NCBI RefSeq assembly: GCF_021391495.1
Contig: NZ_CP090063.1
Coordinates: 7,316,001 to 7,380,000 of the forward strand
From: Amycolatopsis acidiphila
GTDB lineage: Bacteria; Actinomycetota; Actinomycetes; Mycobacteriales; Pseudonocardiaceae
DNA: 64,000 nt
Direction of reading: 5' to 3'
Under the pieces are notes generated by a model, which saw only the letters and a program-made list of their open reading frames with translations, did no database searches and was not told the DNA's origin. Both the position numbers and the translations under genes were made by a program. Shown piece after piece: positions 29,709 through 38,342 of this stretch (positions within the stretch are counted from its first letter, which is position 1; each line of letters starts with the position of its first letter).

Positions 29709-30188
29709 ATGCCGCTCCCGCACTGGACCATGGAGGGCTTACTCCCGCCTGGGCGGCTTCCAGCCGATGTCGCCGACATCTACGAGCGTCTCGTCTTCGA
29801 CGCGCCACACCAGAACGAGCGGGAGATCCTGTTCAGCGCGCTCAACAGCTACCTCGGCGCGGTCGCCCGGATCATCCCCAGTGGCCGCGCGTGGGTCGGC
29901 GGCTCCTTCATCGCCCGCACCGAGCACGTGCCCGGCGGCCTCGACGTGGTCCTCATCCCCGACGACTGGGGCAGCCTCAAGCGGATGACCGGCCCGGCGC
30001 GCGACTCCCTGTACGGCCTGGTCACACTGCGCGGCGTGATCATCGGCCAGCCCGCGATGTACCTCGACCAGGTGCAGCCGGTGGGCGGCCTGCTCGACGG
30101 CTTCCTGTGCTTCCCCGGTGATGAGGAGACCTGGGCGCAGACCTGGTCCGGCCAAGGCACGCGCGGCTTCCCCGAGGTGATCTGGTGA
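29709..30188 (+). CDS. Nucleotidyltransferase-like protein (DUF6932-like), first gene of an unassigned pair
   Basis: 159 residues from ATG 29709. The middle has WVGGSFIARTEHVPGGLDVV, which resembles the hG[GS]-x(9-13)-Dh[DE] active-site pattern of the nucleotidyltransferase superfamily; the second acidic residue is Val. The DUF6932 family has this look. An N-terminal helix (LPADVADIYERLVFDA) precedes it, and a GFLCFPGDEETW stretch follows. The stop overlaps the next start (GTGA), so the two products are probably made in fixed ratio. It could be an antitoxin, a degenerate transferase or a defence component; none is shown by the sequence. Confidence 0.6.
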   Translation: MPLPHWTMEGLLPPGRLPADVADIYERLVFDAPHQNEREILFSALNSYLGAVARIIPSGRAWVGGSFIARTEHVPGGLDVVLIPDDWGSLKRMTGPARDSLYGLVTLRGVIIGQPAMYLDQVQPVGGLLDGFLCFPGDEETWAQTWSGQGTRGFPEVIW

Positions 30189-31066
30189 CCGAGTTCCGCA
30201 GGATCGCCGACGACATCCCCGGCGGCACCTGGCTCGACGACCTCGCCCGCGCCTCGGCGATGGCCGCGCACGCCAAGTTCGAGCGCACCTCACGGTCGCC
30301 GCTGCTGCGGGTGTCGATGCTGGGCTCGACCAACCTCGACGCCTATACGTACTCCGACATCAGCCGGGCGCTGCAGGACGCGACCGCGAAGGTCGGCCAC
30401 ATCATCCGCAACCCGCAGGCCGAGGTCACCTACGTCCAGCCGACCGACCGCGACAAGGCCCCGCTCATCCAGCGCGGCCAGGCCGGGAACACGATCTTCT
30501 TCGGCTTTCCGGAACCCGCCCTCGACGACGCGCTCATCCACGACGGCATCGAGACGCTGTCCGAGCGCGCAGTCAAGGAGCTGTGCGACTTCCTGCCCGC
30601 GAACGGGTCCGACGACGGTGCGCTCGACGCGGTGCTGCTGCAGCGCGACACCGTCCGCAACGCCGTCAGCGACATCGTCAACGCGGTGGTCAAGAACGTC
30701 GGCATCGGCATCCAGCTGACCCCGACCTCCGGCGACGAGGTCGCCCGCAGCATGACCCTGGACCAGGCGAAGGTGCTGCACAGCAGCCTGCGTGAGTCAC
30801 GCGAGGCGGTGGGGTACGAGACCGTCTCCGGCCGGCTCGACGGGGTGCGCACGCGGCGGCGGATCTTCTACCTGGAGCGCGAGTCCGGCGGCACGATCCA
30901 GGGCGCGGTCGCGCCGGACCTGCTGGGCCAGATCAAGGAGAACCTCGACCGCCCGGTGACGGCGCGGCTGCGGGTCGTGCGCACGACCACCATCGACGGC
31001 AGGCGCGGACGGCCGGTGCACGAGCTGCTCGAGATCACGCCCGAGGTCAACCTCTTCGACCAGTAG
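30185..31066 (+). CDS. Conserved hypothetical protein, partner of the nucleotidyltransferase-like gene
   Basis: 293 residues from GTG 30185, coupled to the preceding gene. It has no signal peptide or membrane helix. An alpha/beta start (residues 1-100) is followed by a helical middle (QRDTVRNAVSDIVNAVVKNVG) and a beta-rich C-terminus (GRLDGVRTRRRIFYLERESG to RPVHELLEITPEVNLF) resembling a small barrel. I recognise no catalytic motif or domain. A strong hairpin terminator follows 10 bp after the stop, so the operon contains just these two genes. Confidence 0.7.
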   Translation: MTEFRRIADDIPGGTWLDDLARASAMAAHAKFERTSRSPLLRVSMLGSTNLDAYTYSDISRALQDATAKVGHIIRNPQAEVTYVQPTDRDKAPLIQRGQAGNTIFFGFPEPALDDALIHDGIETLSERAVKELCDFLPANGSDDGALDAVLLQRDTVRNAVSDIVNAVVKNVGIGIQLTPTSGDEVARSMTLDQAKVLHSSLRESREAVGYETVSGRLDGVRTRRRIFYLERESGGTIQGAVAPDLLGQIKENLDRPVTARLRVVRTTTIDGRRGRPVHELLEITPEVNLFDQ

Positions 31067-31076
31067 AGACGAGTAC

Positions 31077-31115
31077 GGCCCCGCGCCACCAGTCCCGATC
31101 TGGTGGTGCGGGGCC
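31077..31115 (+). terminator. Strong hairpin terminator after the two-gene operon
   Basis: GGCCCCGC-G-CCACCAG (31077-31092) pairs with CTGGTGG-T-GCGGGGCC (31100-31115) around a 7-nt loop TCCCGAT. That gives fifteen pairs with one mismatch, and the stem ends 10-50 bp after the stop codon at 31066. Confidence 0.8.
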
Positions 31116-31196
31116 GCACCCGGTGGAACACATTGTCAGCGGTCGCACAGGACTACCCGAGCGAGGAAGAACCCCTACCACCGACGACAACCTCGG

Positions 31197-31218
31197 ACCG
31201 CTCCGTCGCCGGAGCGGT
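31197..31218 (-). terminator. Hairpin terminator after ectD
   Basis: ACCGCTCC (31197-31204), GTCGCC loop, GGAGCGGT (31211-31218), eight perfect pairs, 60 bp downstream of the ectD stop. Probably ends the ectABCD transcript. Confidence 0.55.
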
Positions 31219-31277
31219 TGCGACACCGTAACAGGCTGCGTTGGACCGGCTACAAGCGGCCCGAGTTTCCCTGTGAT

Positions 31278-32180
31278 TCAGCGCGCAACCGGGGTGAACT
31301 CCCGGCTGCCGATGAAGGTCGGCCGCGGCTTGCTCGCCGCGTACGGCTCCACCAGTGCGTTCTCGACGCTGTTGAACACGATGAAGATGTTCGACCGCGG
31401 GAACGGCGTGATGTTGTTCCCCGAGCCGTGCATGATGTTCGAGTCGAACCACAGCGCCGAGCCGGCCTGCCCGGTGAACTGCTCGATGCCGTACTCGGCG
31501 GCGAGCCTGGTGACGTCCTCCTGGGCCGGGACGCCGATCTCCTGCTCCTTGAGCGACGCCTTGTAGTAGTCCTCCGGGGTCTCCCCCACGCACGGCACGA
31601 ACGTGCGCTGCGAACCGGGCATGACCATCAGTCCACCGTTGAACGGGTAGTTGTCCGTCAGCGCGATCGAGCAGCTCACCGCCCGCGGCCGGGGCATCCC
31701 GTCCTCGGCGTGCCAGGTCTCGAAGTCCGAGTGCCAGTAGAACCCCGTGCCCTTGAACCCGGGCATGTAGTTCACCCGGCTCTGGTGGATGTACACCTCC
31801 GAGCCGAGGATCTGCCGGGCCCGGTCGAGGATGCGGGGATCGCGGATGAGCTCACTGATGAGCTCGCTGAGCCTGTGCACCTCGAAGACGGACCGGACCT
31901 CGCCGCTGGCCTTCTCGGTGATCACCCGCTCGTCGGACTTGAGCGCTTCGTCGCCGGACAACCGGACCAGTTCCTGCCAGTAGGTCTGCACCTCTGCCGG
32001 GGAGAGCAGCCCCTCGGCGACGTGGAAACCCTTCGCGTCGTGCGACGCCAGCGTCGCAGCGTCCACCGGGCCGTCGCCCACGGCGCCCCAGACCGTCGGG
32101 TCGACCCGGTCGAACGGCTCCGCGGTCCCGGTGACCCGCGTCGGATACAGGTCCTCGACCTGGGTGTCCATGATGGTCAA
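31278..32180 (-). CDS. ectD: Ectoine hydroxylase EctD
   Basis: 300 residues. The start is TTG 32180, nine bases after AAGGAGG; ATG 32171 is the alternative. EctD is a non-haem Fe(II), 2-oxoglutarate dioxygenase that makes 5-hydroxyectoine. The signature around the first iron ligands reads FYWHSDFETWHAEDGMPRPR (His and Asp of HxD), and the distal His is in NIMHGSGNN. It is the fourth gene of ectABCD, 51 bp after ectC. Co-transcription means the cell can make both ectoine and hydroxyectoine as osmolytes and heat protectants. Confidence 0.96.
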   Translation of the reverse strand: MTIMDTQVEDLYPTRVTGTAEPFDRVDPTVWGAVGDGPVDAATLASHDAKGFHVAEGLLSPAEVQTYWQELVRLSGDEALKSDERVITEKASGEVRSVFEVHRLSELISELIRDPRILDRARQILGSEVYIHQSRVNYMPGFKGTGFYWHSDFETWHAEDGMPRPRAVSCSIALTDNYPFNGGLMVMPGSQRTFVPCVGETPEDYYKASLKEQEIGVPAQEDVTRLAAEYGIEQFTGQAGSALWFDSNIMHGSGNNITPFPRSNIFIVFNSVENALVEPYAASKPRPTFIGSREFTPVAR

Positions 32181-32231
32181 AACGGTTCGCCTCCTTGTGG
32201 CTTCCCCTTTTTTTCGTGTTCGGCGGTTGCG

Positions 32232-32624
32232 TCAGTCGTCTTCGGTGACCAGCGGGTACACGCCGTTCTCGTCGTGCACCTCGCGCCCGGTCACGGGCGG
32301 GTTGAAGACGCACACGGTCTTCATGTCGGTCTTCGGCCGGACCTGGTGCTTGTCGTGGTCGTTGAGCACGTAGATCGAGCCCGGCCGCAGCTGGTGGGTC
32401 TCGCCGGTCGCCTTGTTGGTGACCTCGCCTTCACCCTCGTAGACGAACACGGCCTCGATGTGGTTCGCGTACCAGAAGTCGTTCACGGTTCCCGCGTACA
32501 GCGTGGTCTCGTGCACGGAGAACCCGACGCCGTCCTTGGCGAGCAGGATGCGCTTGCTCCGCCAGTTGGGCTCCTTGATGTCAGCGTCGGTGTCGGTGAC
32601 CTCGTCGAGGGTACGGACGATCAA
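32232..32624 (-). CDS. ectC: L-ectoine synthase EctC
   Basis: 130 residues. The start is TTG 32624: it gives the family N-terminus (M)[16 protein letters not shown], has GGGAG 6 bp upstream, and no ATG or GTG is near. EctC is a cupin that cyclises N-gamma-acetyl-diaminobutyrate to ectoine. The metal-binding cupin region [18 protein letters not shown] and [18 protein letters not shown] are as expected. The gap to ectB is 14 bp. Confidence 0.95.
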   Translation of the reverse strand: MIVRTLDEVTDTDADIKEPNWRSKRILLAKDGVGFSVHETTLYAGTVNDFWYANHIEAVFVYEGEGEVTNKATGETHQLRPGSIYVLNDHDKHQVRPKTDMKTVCVFNPPVTGREVHDENGVYPLVTEDD

Positions 32625-32638
32625 AACTCTCTCCCGTT

Positions 32639-33892
32639 CTACTTGCTCAGTACGGCCTTGACGGAGGCGTCGATGATCTCGAGGCCTTCGCCCACTTCGG
32701 CGTCGGTCAGCGTCAGCGGCGGCAGCAGCTTGGCCACCTCGCTGTCCGGGCCGGAGGTCTCCATCAGCAGACCGCGTTCGAACGCGGCCGCGCACACCTT
32801 CCCGGCGATCTCGCCGCTCTGGAACTCCAGGCCGCGGGCCAGGCCCCGGCCCTTCGCGGTCAGGCCCGCCTCGGGGTAGGCCTCGGCGATGCCCTCGAGG
32901 GCAGCCCCGAACCGCTCGCCCTTGGCCCGCGTGGACTTCTCCAGCTCGTCGTTGCTCCAGTAGGTGCGCAACGCCTCGGCGGCGGTGACGAACGCGGGGT
33001 TGATGCCGCGGAAGGTGCCGTTGTGCTCGCCCGGCTCCCAGACGTCCAGCTCGGGCTTGATCAGCGTGAGCGCGAGCGGCAGGCCGTACCCGCCGATCGA
33101 CTTGGACAGGCACACCATGTCGGGCTTGATCCCGGCGTCCTCGAAGGAGAAGAACGGCCCAGTGCGCCCGCAGCCCATCTGCACGTCGTCGACGATCAGC
33201 AGGATCTTGTGCCGCTGGCACAGGTCGGACAGCCCGCGCAGCCACTCCAGGCTGGCGGCGTTGATCCCGCCCTCGCCCTGCACGGTCTCCACGATCACCG
33301 CGGCCGGCTCGTTGAGCCCGCTGCCCGAGTCGTCGAGCAGCCGCTCGAAGTACAGGAAGTCCGGGTACGCGCCGTCGAAGTAGTGGTCGTAGGGCATCGG
33401 CGTGGCGTGCACCAGCGGGATGCCGGCACCGCTGCGCTTCATCGAGTTGCCGGTGACCGACAGCGCGCCCAGGGTCATGCCGTGGAAGGCGTTGGTGAAG
33501 TTGATGACCGACTCCTTGCCGGTCACCTTCCTGGCCAGCTTCAGCGCGGCCTCGACGGCGTTGGCGCCGCCGGGACCGGGGAAGATGACCTTGTAGTCCA
33601 GCTCCCGCGGCTTGAGGATGTTCTCCTCGAAGGTCTCCAGCAGGTCTCGCTTGGCGACGGTGAACATGTCCAGCGCGTGCGTGACGCCGTCCCGGGCGAT
33701 GTAGTCCAGCAGTGCCTGCTTCAGCACCGGGTTGTTGTGTCCGTAGTTGAGCGCCCCCGCGCCCGCGAAGAAGTCCAGGTACGGCTTGCCGTCCTCCGCG
33801 TAGAGGCGGCTACCCACGGCCCGGTCGAACACGACCGGCCACCCGCGGCTGTAGCTGCGCACTTCGGACTCGAGTTTCTCGAAGATGCTCAC
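32639..33892 (-). CDS. ectB: Diaminobutyrate-2-oxoglutarate transaminase EctB
   Basis: 417 residues from GTG 33892 ([19 protein letters not shown] matches the family start); a TTG at 33904 would add four residues. EctB converts aspartate semialdehyde to diaminobutyrate with glutamate, using PLP. The class-III aminotransferase motifs are present: [29 protein letters not shown] and the PLP lysine in [15 protein letters not shown]. It lies between ectA (47 bp upstream) and ectC. Confidence 0.96.
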   Translation of the reverse strand: MSIFEKLESEVRSYSRGWPVVFDRAVGSRLYAEDGKPYLDFFAGAGALNYGHNNPVLKQALLDYIARDGVTHALDMFTVAKRDLLETFEENILKPRELDYKVIFPGPGGANAVEAALKLARKVTGKESVINFTNAFHGMTLGALSVTGNSMKRSGAGIPLVHATPMPYDHYFDGAYPDFLYFERLLDDSGSGLNEPAAVIVETVQGEGGINAASLEWLRGLSDLCQRHKILLIVDDVQMGCGRTGPFFSFEDAGIKPDMVCLSKSIGGYGLPLALTLIKPELDVWEPGEHNGTFRGINPAFVTAAEALRTYWSNDELEKSTRAKGERFGAALEGIAEAYPEAGLTAKGRGLARGLEFQSGEIAGKVCAAAFERGLLMETSGPDSEVAKLLPPLTLTDAEVGEGLEIIDASVKAVLSK

Positions 33893-33939
33893 TGGTGTTT
33901 CCAACTCCCGACTGATGCCTTATCGGCCACCATTCCGCG

Positions 33940-34440
33940 CTATTGCACGGAAAGCGGGCCGATTCGGTAGAGGTCCTCTTGTTCGTGCCACTCGCCGTCC
34001 GCCGGGAAGTCGGATGACGCGAACAGTTCCGTCCGCTCCATCGTCGCGTTCCATCGTTTCGCGAACGACGCGAATGTTCTTATCGACGCTTCGTTGTCCG
34101 GGGTGACGGTGGTCTCCAGGTAGCGGACGCCCTGCCCCACCAGACGCGTGAACAACTCGTCCAGCAGTGCCCCGGCCAGGCCTTGTCCACGTTGTGACGC
34201 GTCGACGGCCACCTGCCACACCAGCGCCGCATCGGGCGCCACCGGTCTACGGTACGCGATTACGAAACCGACCGCTTGACCGTCCACTTTGGCCACAACC
34301 GAGGTGTCGGCGAAATCGCGGCACCACAACAAATACGCATACGGCGTGTTGAGATCCAGCTTCTGTGAATCCCGTGCGATTCGCCACAGCGCCGCGCCGT
34401 CGGCCTTGGTCGGAGAGTCGATCAAGTGCTTTGCGGACAT
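33940..34440 (-). CDS. ectA: Diaminobutyrate acetyltransferase EctA
   Basis: 166 residues from ATG 34440. This GNAT enzyme acetylates diaminobutyrate at the gamma amino group. GNAT motif A is at VAVDASQRGQGLAGALLDEL, preceded by GFVIAYRRPVAPDAALVWQ. The N-terminal LDLNTPYAYLLWCRDFADTS stretch is diagnostic for EctA. It is the first gene of ectABCD. No ribosome site precedes the ATG, while TAGCTT lies about 10 bp upstream, so a leaderless transcript is possible. Confidence 0.95.
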   Translation of the reverse strand: MSAKHLIDSPTKADGAALWRIARDSQKLDLNTPYAYLLWCRDFADTSVVAKVDGQAVGFVIAYRRPVAPDAALVWQVAVDASQRGQGLAGALLDELFTRLVGQGVRYLETTVTPDNEASIRTFASFAKRWNATMERTELFASSDFPADGEWHEQEDLYRIGPLSVQ

Positions 34441-34669
34441 GTCAAAACAAGCTAACAGAGGTTCTTAGCCCGTTCAGCGGAAGAGGAAGCGCGCACGCTA
34501 ACTACCTGCAACGACGAGGAAACACGTGTGACAATGCCAACAGGATCGTATCTTTTGCGAGCGCGACGTGCTATAGGCCCAGCACGGACCTGCCGCGGTA
34601 CTTTCGCGGGGTGCGGCCACCCTGCACAGCGCCGAGGCCGACGGTTTCGTTACACGGTAGTGGCACGGG
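34441..34669. other. Non-coding spacer upstream of ectA
   Basis: 229 bp between the ectA start and the stop of the Abi-alpha gene, both on the minus strand, so it must hold the ect promoter. A TAGCTT hexamer lies close to the ectA ATG. A 47-codon frame from ATG 34533 has an Arg-rich, random-looking product and is not called. No operator could be assigned. Confidence 0.4.
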
Positions 34670-35422
34670 TCACCTGATGCGAGTCGAAGCGGCCGGATCG
34701 CACGCCGCCCAGAACCGGGCTCCGAAGCGGGACAGTCGCACAGTGTGACGAACGAGCTTGACGCGCTTGGCCGTCGCGCTCGCCGTGCGGACCAGTTCGT
34801 CGGTCGCCAGGATCTCGTACTGCGAGCTCAGCGCGGGGTCGTCGGCCGTGATGTCGACCAGGCCGAGACCGGCCAGCCGGGTCAGGTAGCTGGGCACCTC
34901 GTCGGGCAGGATCACCCCGGCCGCCTTGCCGACCGTCGAGGCGTTGCGCAGCAGGATCCGCTCCCCGCGGGCGACGACGTCCACGGCCGGGTAGGCGTCC
35001 CCGTCTGAGAGCACCGCGAGGATGCGCGCCTCGTCCGGCGTCAGCGCACGCAGGACGGTCGCGTACAGGTACTCGCGAGCACGGTCGCGGTCGAAGGCGA
35101 CCGACCGGTCCAGCAGCTCCTTCATCGCGGCGCGGAGCGGTTCGGCGGCGAGCACGACCTCTCCGGCACCGTCGGGCTCGCTGCCGCTCGACGCGGCGCT
35201 GAGCGCCACCACGTACGGGTCGTCGACCTCGTCGAGTCGTTTGCGCAGACCGGAGAGCACCTGGCGTTCCACCACGCGCAGGCTCTCGGTCGCGTTCTCC
35301 ACGCCCGGCAGGCGGCGCCCGAGCGAGACGCCTGTGCGCGCGGCCCAGCCTGCGAGCCGGCCGGCTCGCTGGGGCAGGGAGTCCTCGGCGTCCGGCACCG
35401 CCGGCAGGTCGTCGCTGGTCAC
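34670..35422 (-). CDS. Abi-alpha (DUF4393)-type protein
   Basis: 250 residues, no signal peptide. An N-terminal amphipathic region (RLAGWAARTGVSLGRRLPGVENATESLRVVERQVLSGLRKRL, read in parts) leads to LTPDEARILAVLSDGDAYPAVDV and YLTRLAGLGLVDI, which match the DUF4393/Abi-alpha pattern. The family was named for abortive-infection proteins, but function in actinobacteria is not established. It is on the ect strand but separated from ectA by 229 bp. No companion defence gene is adjacent. Confidence 0.7.
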   Translation of the reverse strand: MTSDDLPAVPDAEDSLPQRAGRLAGWAARTGVSLGRRLPGVENATESLRVVERQVLSGLRKRLDEVDDPYVVALSAASSGSEPDGAGEVVLAAEPLRAAMKELLDRSVAFDRDRAREYLYATVLRALTPDEARILAVLSDGDAYPAVDVVARGERILLRNASTVGKAAGVILPDEVPSYLTRLAGLGLVDITADDPALSSQYEILATDELVRTASATAKRVKLVRHTVRLSRFGARFWAACDPAASTRIR

Positions 35423-35452
35423 GAACGAGATGCTAGCGAAGCGACAGGCCGG

Positions 35453-35839
35453 TCAGCGTGCTGCTCGGCCGGCCCGTTTGGTCGCCTTGCGCAGCTGCAG
35501 GATCCGGGCCGCGCCGATCAGCGCGACCAGCACGGCCCCCGCGATCGCGGAGAACAGCATCGCGACCGCGAGCGGCAGGCTGCCGCTCATGCCGAGGAAG
35601 TTGACCGTGGCGGTGGCCAGGTTCTGCAGGATGAAGATGAGCAGGAAGACCAGGATGACGAGCGCGACGATCACCGCCACCCAGGTGCCGCTGATGCGGG
35701 TCCGCTTGATCGGCGCTGGCCGGGGCGGGGCCACCGGCGTGGCCGGGGCGGCCGGTTCCGCCGCGGCAGCAGGTGTTGCCGGGGTTGCCGGGTCCCGGCG
35801 AGTCTCGGCGAGGGGCTCGGGGTCCTGCGCGTGGGTCAT
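35453..35839 (-). CDS. LapA/DUF1049-like membrane protein
   Basis: 128 residues. A Pro/Ala/Thr-rich cytosolic start (about 45 residues) is followed by two helices (about 52-74 and 86-110) with FILQNLATATVNFLG between them, the typical LapA-domain loop, and a short basic end. In E. coli LapA helps assemble LPS regulators; the actinobacterial role is unknown. It lies 30 bp before the Abi-alpha gene and is probably co-transcribed with it. Confidence 0.82.
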   Translation of the reverse strand: MTHAQDPEPLAETRRDPATPATPAAAAEPAAPATPVAPPRPAPIKRTRISGTWVAVIVALVILVFLLIFILQNLATATVNFLGMSGSLPLAVAMLFSAIAGAVLVALIGAARILQLRKATKRAGRAAR

Positions 35840-35876
35840 ACGCGGATTATGGTCCGGACGACGGTTTCGTGCTGCT

Positions 35877-36653
35877 TTACTGCATCCGATCGGGTGACCA
35901 GAGCAGGGTGATCATGCGGCGCGTGCCGATCTCCTCGCTCGCGAGGACGGCGGCCAGCTCCTCGGTGCGCTCGGCGCCGAGGCACAGGCGGCGACGCGTG
36001 ACCGCGACCCGCTCGTCGAATGGCATCGGCGCGGGATCCTTCCGCCAGCGCACGACTTCCGGCTCCACGCCCAGCTCGCGCAGGGCCACGATGGCGTCGT
36101 CCGCGGTCGGCCCGGCGGGGCGGTCGAGATTGTGAAAGCGCTTCCACAGCTCGTTCATCCCGGTCAGCGGATGGGCCGCGGTCAGCTCGAGGACGACCCT
36201 GCGCGCGTGCTTCTCCAGCGCCCGGACGAACGGCCGCAGGTCGGGCACGTTGTAGAGAACGTTGGCGCAGACGGCGACATCGACCATGCCGACTTCGGCG
36301 TGCACGTCGGGCCAGCGCCCTTCGACCGTCCGGTACGGCAGGGACAACGCGGCGGCCCGCTCGGCGAACTCGGCGAGCAGCTTCGCGTTCGTGTCGACCG
36401 CTGTGAGGTGGGAGAGCGCCCTGGCGCACGGCAGGCTCGCCGCGCCCGCCCCGGCGCCGACGTCCAAAACCGTGCCGCCGTAGTCGAGTACGGCCTGGTG
36501 GGTCGGCGTCGAGGGAGTGCCGAGCTGGCGATCGGCCCGCCGGATGAACACGTTCCGCGGCACTTCCCACGGAGATTCCTTCGCCTGCGCGAGGATTTCG
36601 GGCGGGATCGCCCAGCCCGCCAGGTCGGTGGCCCAGCGCTCGACCGCGTTCAT
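35877..36653 (-). CDS. SAM-dependent class I methyltransferase
   Basis: 258 residues. The SAM-binding motif I GTVLDVGAGAGAASLP begins near residue 61, the acidic end of beta2 is VDTN, and VDVAVCANVLYNVPDL is motif IV/post-II. The N-terminal lid contains WAIPPEILAQAKESPWEVP. The substrate is not identifiable; a small molecule is more likely than nucleic acid, since no NPPY motif is present. It is a separate unit between LapA and the esterase/dioxygenase pair. Confidence 0.85.
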   Translation of the reverse strand: MNAVERWATDLAGWAIPPEILAQAKESPWEVPRNVFIRRADRQLGTPSTPTHQAVLDYGGTVLDVGAGAGAASLPCARALSHLTAVDTNAKLLAEFAERAAALSLPYRTVEGRWPDVHAEVGMVDVAVCANVLYNVPDLRPFVRALEKHARRVVLELTAAHPLTGMNELWKRFHNLDRPAGPTADDAIVALRELGVEPEVVRWRKDPAPMPFDERVAVTRRRLCLGAERTEELAAVLASEEIGTRRMITLLWSPDRMQ

Positions 36654-36685
36654 CGGCAGCTGCCGACAGTGTCCATGCAGTCAGG

Positions 36686-37285
36686 CTAGAGCCAAGCTTT
36701 CGCCGCTTCGACCGCTTCCAGGGTGATCATGTGGCCGCCTGGGTGGCGGTGCACGGTGACGTCCGCGCCGCGCTTTTCGAGCAGCGCGACGAACTGCTGG
36801 TTGGAGGGCAGCGGGGCCATCGGGTCCTGCTGTCCGTTGGACAGGAACACCCGGGTGCCGCTCAGGTCGTGTGCCGGCGGGTCGGGCACCGGCAGCATCG
36901 ACGCGAACAGCGCGGCTTCGGTGAGCACGTCCGGGCGCAGCAGCGTCAGCGCGCCACCGATGTTCGCGCCGTTGGAGAAGCCGACCGCGATCAGGCGGCG
37001 GCCTTCGAGATCGTACTTCTCGCGCGCCTCGAGCACGAAGTCCGCCAGCTGGTTGGCGCGCACGACGACGTCCTCGTAGTCGAAAACTCCCTCGCGCAAC
37101 CGCCGGAACCAGCGCGCCGCGCCGTGCTCCGACACCGGGCCGGCCGGCGCGAGCAACGGTGAGCCGGGGCTCAGCTCGCGGCCGAGGCCCATCAGGTCCG
37201 CCGGCCCGCCGCCGGTGCCGTGCAGCAGCAACAGCACCGGCGCGTCCGGCTCGCCCGCGACGAACTCGTGCTCGAGCGCGGTCAC
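36686..37285 (-). CDS. MhqD-like carboxylesterase (alpha/beta hydrolase)
   Basis: 199 residues from GTG 37285, overlapping the dioxygenase stop by 4 bp (GTGA). Catalytic motifs: LLHGTGGGPADLMGLG (oxyanion loop), VGFSNGANIG (nucleophile Ser), Asp in SNGQQDPMAPL, and His in HRHPGGHMI. This is the phospholipase/carboxylesterase group that includes B. subtilis MhqD. Coupling to a ring-cleaving dioxygenase and a divergent MarR gene mirrors the mhqNOD system for quinone detoxification; it would hydrolyse ring-cleavage products. Function inferred from context. Confidence 0.87.
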   Translation of the reverse strand: MTALEHEFVAGEPDAPVLLLLHGTGGGPADLMGLGRELSPGSPLLAPAGPVSEHGAARWFRRLREGVFDYEDVVVRANQLADFVLEAREKYDLEGRRLIAVGFSNGANIGGALTLLRPDVLTEAALFASMLPVPDPPAHDLSGTRVFLSNGQQDPMAPLPSNQQFVALLEKRGADVTVHRHPGGHMITLEAVEAAKAWL

Positions 37286-38244
37286 ACCAGCTCCGGGTTG
37301 TTCTCGCTGGGCAGGTCTAGCTTCGGCAGCGTGTTCGCGATCTGCTCGCGGTTCGGCTCCAGCCACGGCGGGAGCTTCAGCGCGCGGCCCAGCTCCAGCA
37401 GCGGCTCGTCGATCGCGAAGCCCGGCTGGTCGGTCGCCACCTCGAGCAGGGTGCCGCCCGGCTCGCGGAAGTAGATCGAGCGGAAGTACTGGCGGTCGAG
37501 GATCGAGGTCACGTTCACCCCGCGGTCGACCAGCTCGTCGCGCCACGTGGCCTGGGTCGGCTCGTCGGGCGCGCGCCACGCCACGTGGTGCACGGTGCCG
37601 GCGGCGACCAGCCCACGCGGGGCGTCCGGGGTGACCAGGACGTCGACCATCGCGCCGGGGCCGCCCTCGCCGGCGCTGAAGCGCAGCCGGTTGGAGTCCT
37701 GGCTGGTGAAGCTCAGGCCCAGCTCACGGAACATCTCCGCGGTGGCGTCCTCCTCGGCGACGGACAACGTCACCGAGTGCAGGCCGCGGATCGCGTGCTC
37801 GGCCGGGACGTGCCCGTTGTCCCACGGGTCGCGCGGGTCGCCCTGCGGGTGCGCGACGAGCGCGAGCTGCAGGCCGTCCGGGTCGTCGAAGGTCAGCACG
37901 TCCTCGCCTTCGCGGTTGGCGATGCGGCCGGTGGTGATGCCGGCCTGGGCGAGGTGGTCCTTCCACCAGCCGATGGAGTTCGCCGGTACGGAGAAGGCGG
38001 TCGTGGTGGCCTGGCCGTTGCCGCGGCGGCCGCTGGGTGCGTCCTTCCACGGGAAGAACGTCATCAGCGAGCCGGGCTTGCCCGACTGGTCGCCGTAGTA
38101 CAGGTGGTACGTGCCGGGGTCGTCGAAGTTGACGGTGGTCTTCACCAGCCGCAGGCCGAGCGTGCGCAGGTAGAAGTCCGCGTTGCGCTGCGGGTCGCCG
38201 CCGATCGCGGTGACGTGGTGCAGGCCGTTGGTCTTGATGGACAT
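37282..38244 (-). CDS. Ring-cleaving dioxygenase, glyoxalase fold (MhqO-like)
   Basis: 320 residues from ATG 38244. Two vicinal-oxygen-chelate modules are present: GLHHVTAIGGDPQRNADFYLRTLGLRLVKTTVNFDDP, here cited in part, and a second from GLHSVTLSVAEEDATAEMF to TVHHVAWR. Candidate metal ligands are His9/10, His from HHVAWRA and a late Glu (EPGGTLLEVATD). This is the LinE/MhqO group, which cleaves hydroquinone-type rings with Fe(II). A MarR gene starts 98 bp away on the other strand. Confidence 0.88.
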   Translation of the reverse strand: MSIKTNGLHHVTAIGGDPQRNADFYLRTLGLRLVKTTVNFDDPGTYHLYYGDQSGKPGSLMTFFPWKDAPSGRRGNGQATTTAFSVPANSIGWWKDHLAQAGITTGRIANREGEDVLTFDDPDGLQLALVAHPQGDPRDPWDNGHVPAEHAIRGLHSVTLSVAEEDATAEMFRELGLSFTSQDSNRLRFSAGEGGPGAMVDVLVTPDAPRGLVAAGTVHHVAWRAPDEPTQATWRDELVDRGVNVTSILDRQYFRSIYFREPGGTLLEVATDQPGFAIDEPLLELGRALKLPPWLEPNREQIANTLPKLDLPSENNPELV

Positions 38245-38342
38245 CGGTCCTCCTTAGCGAGGCGTGCCGGGAAGAAACTATCCCGACAACCTCTCGTGCG
38301 CAAGATATATTCCAAGAAGACAACTGTGCGTATACTGCCCGG

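Noticed and set aside
34533..34676. 47-codon plus-strand frame upstream of ectA
   Set aside because: Arg-rich product, no ribosome site, and it lies in the expected ect promoter region.
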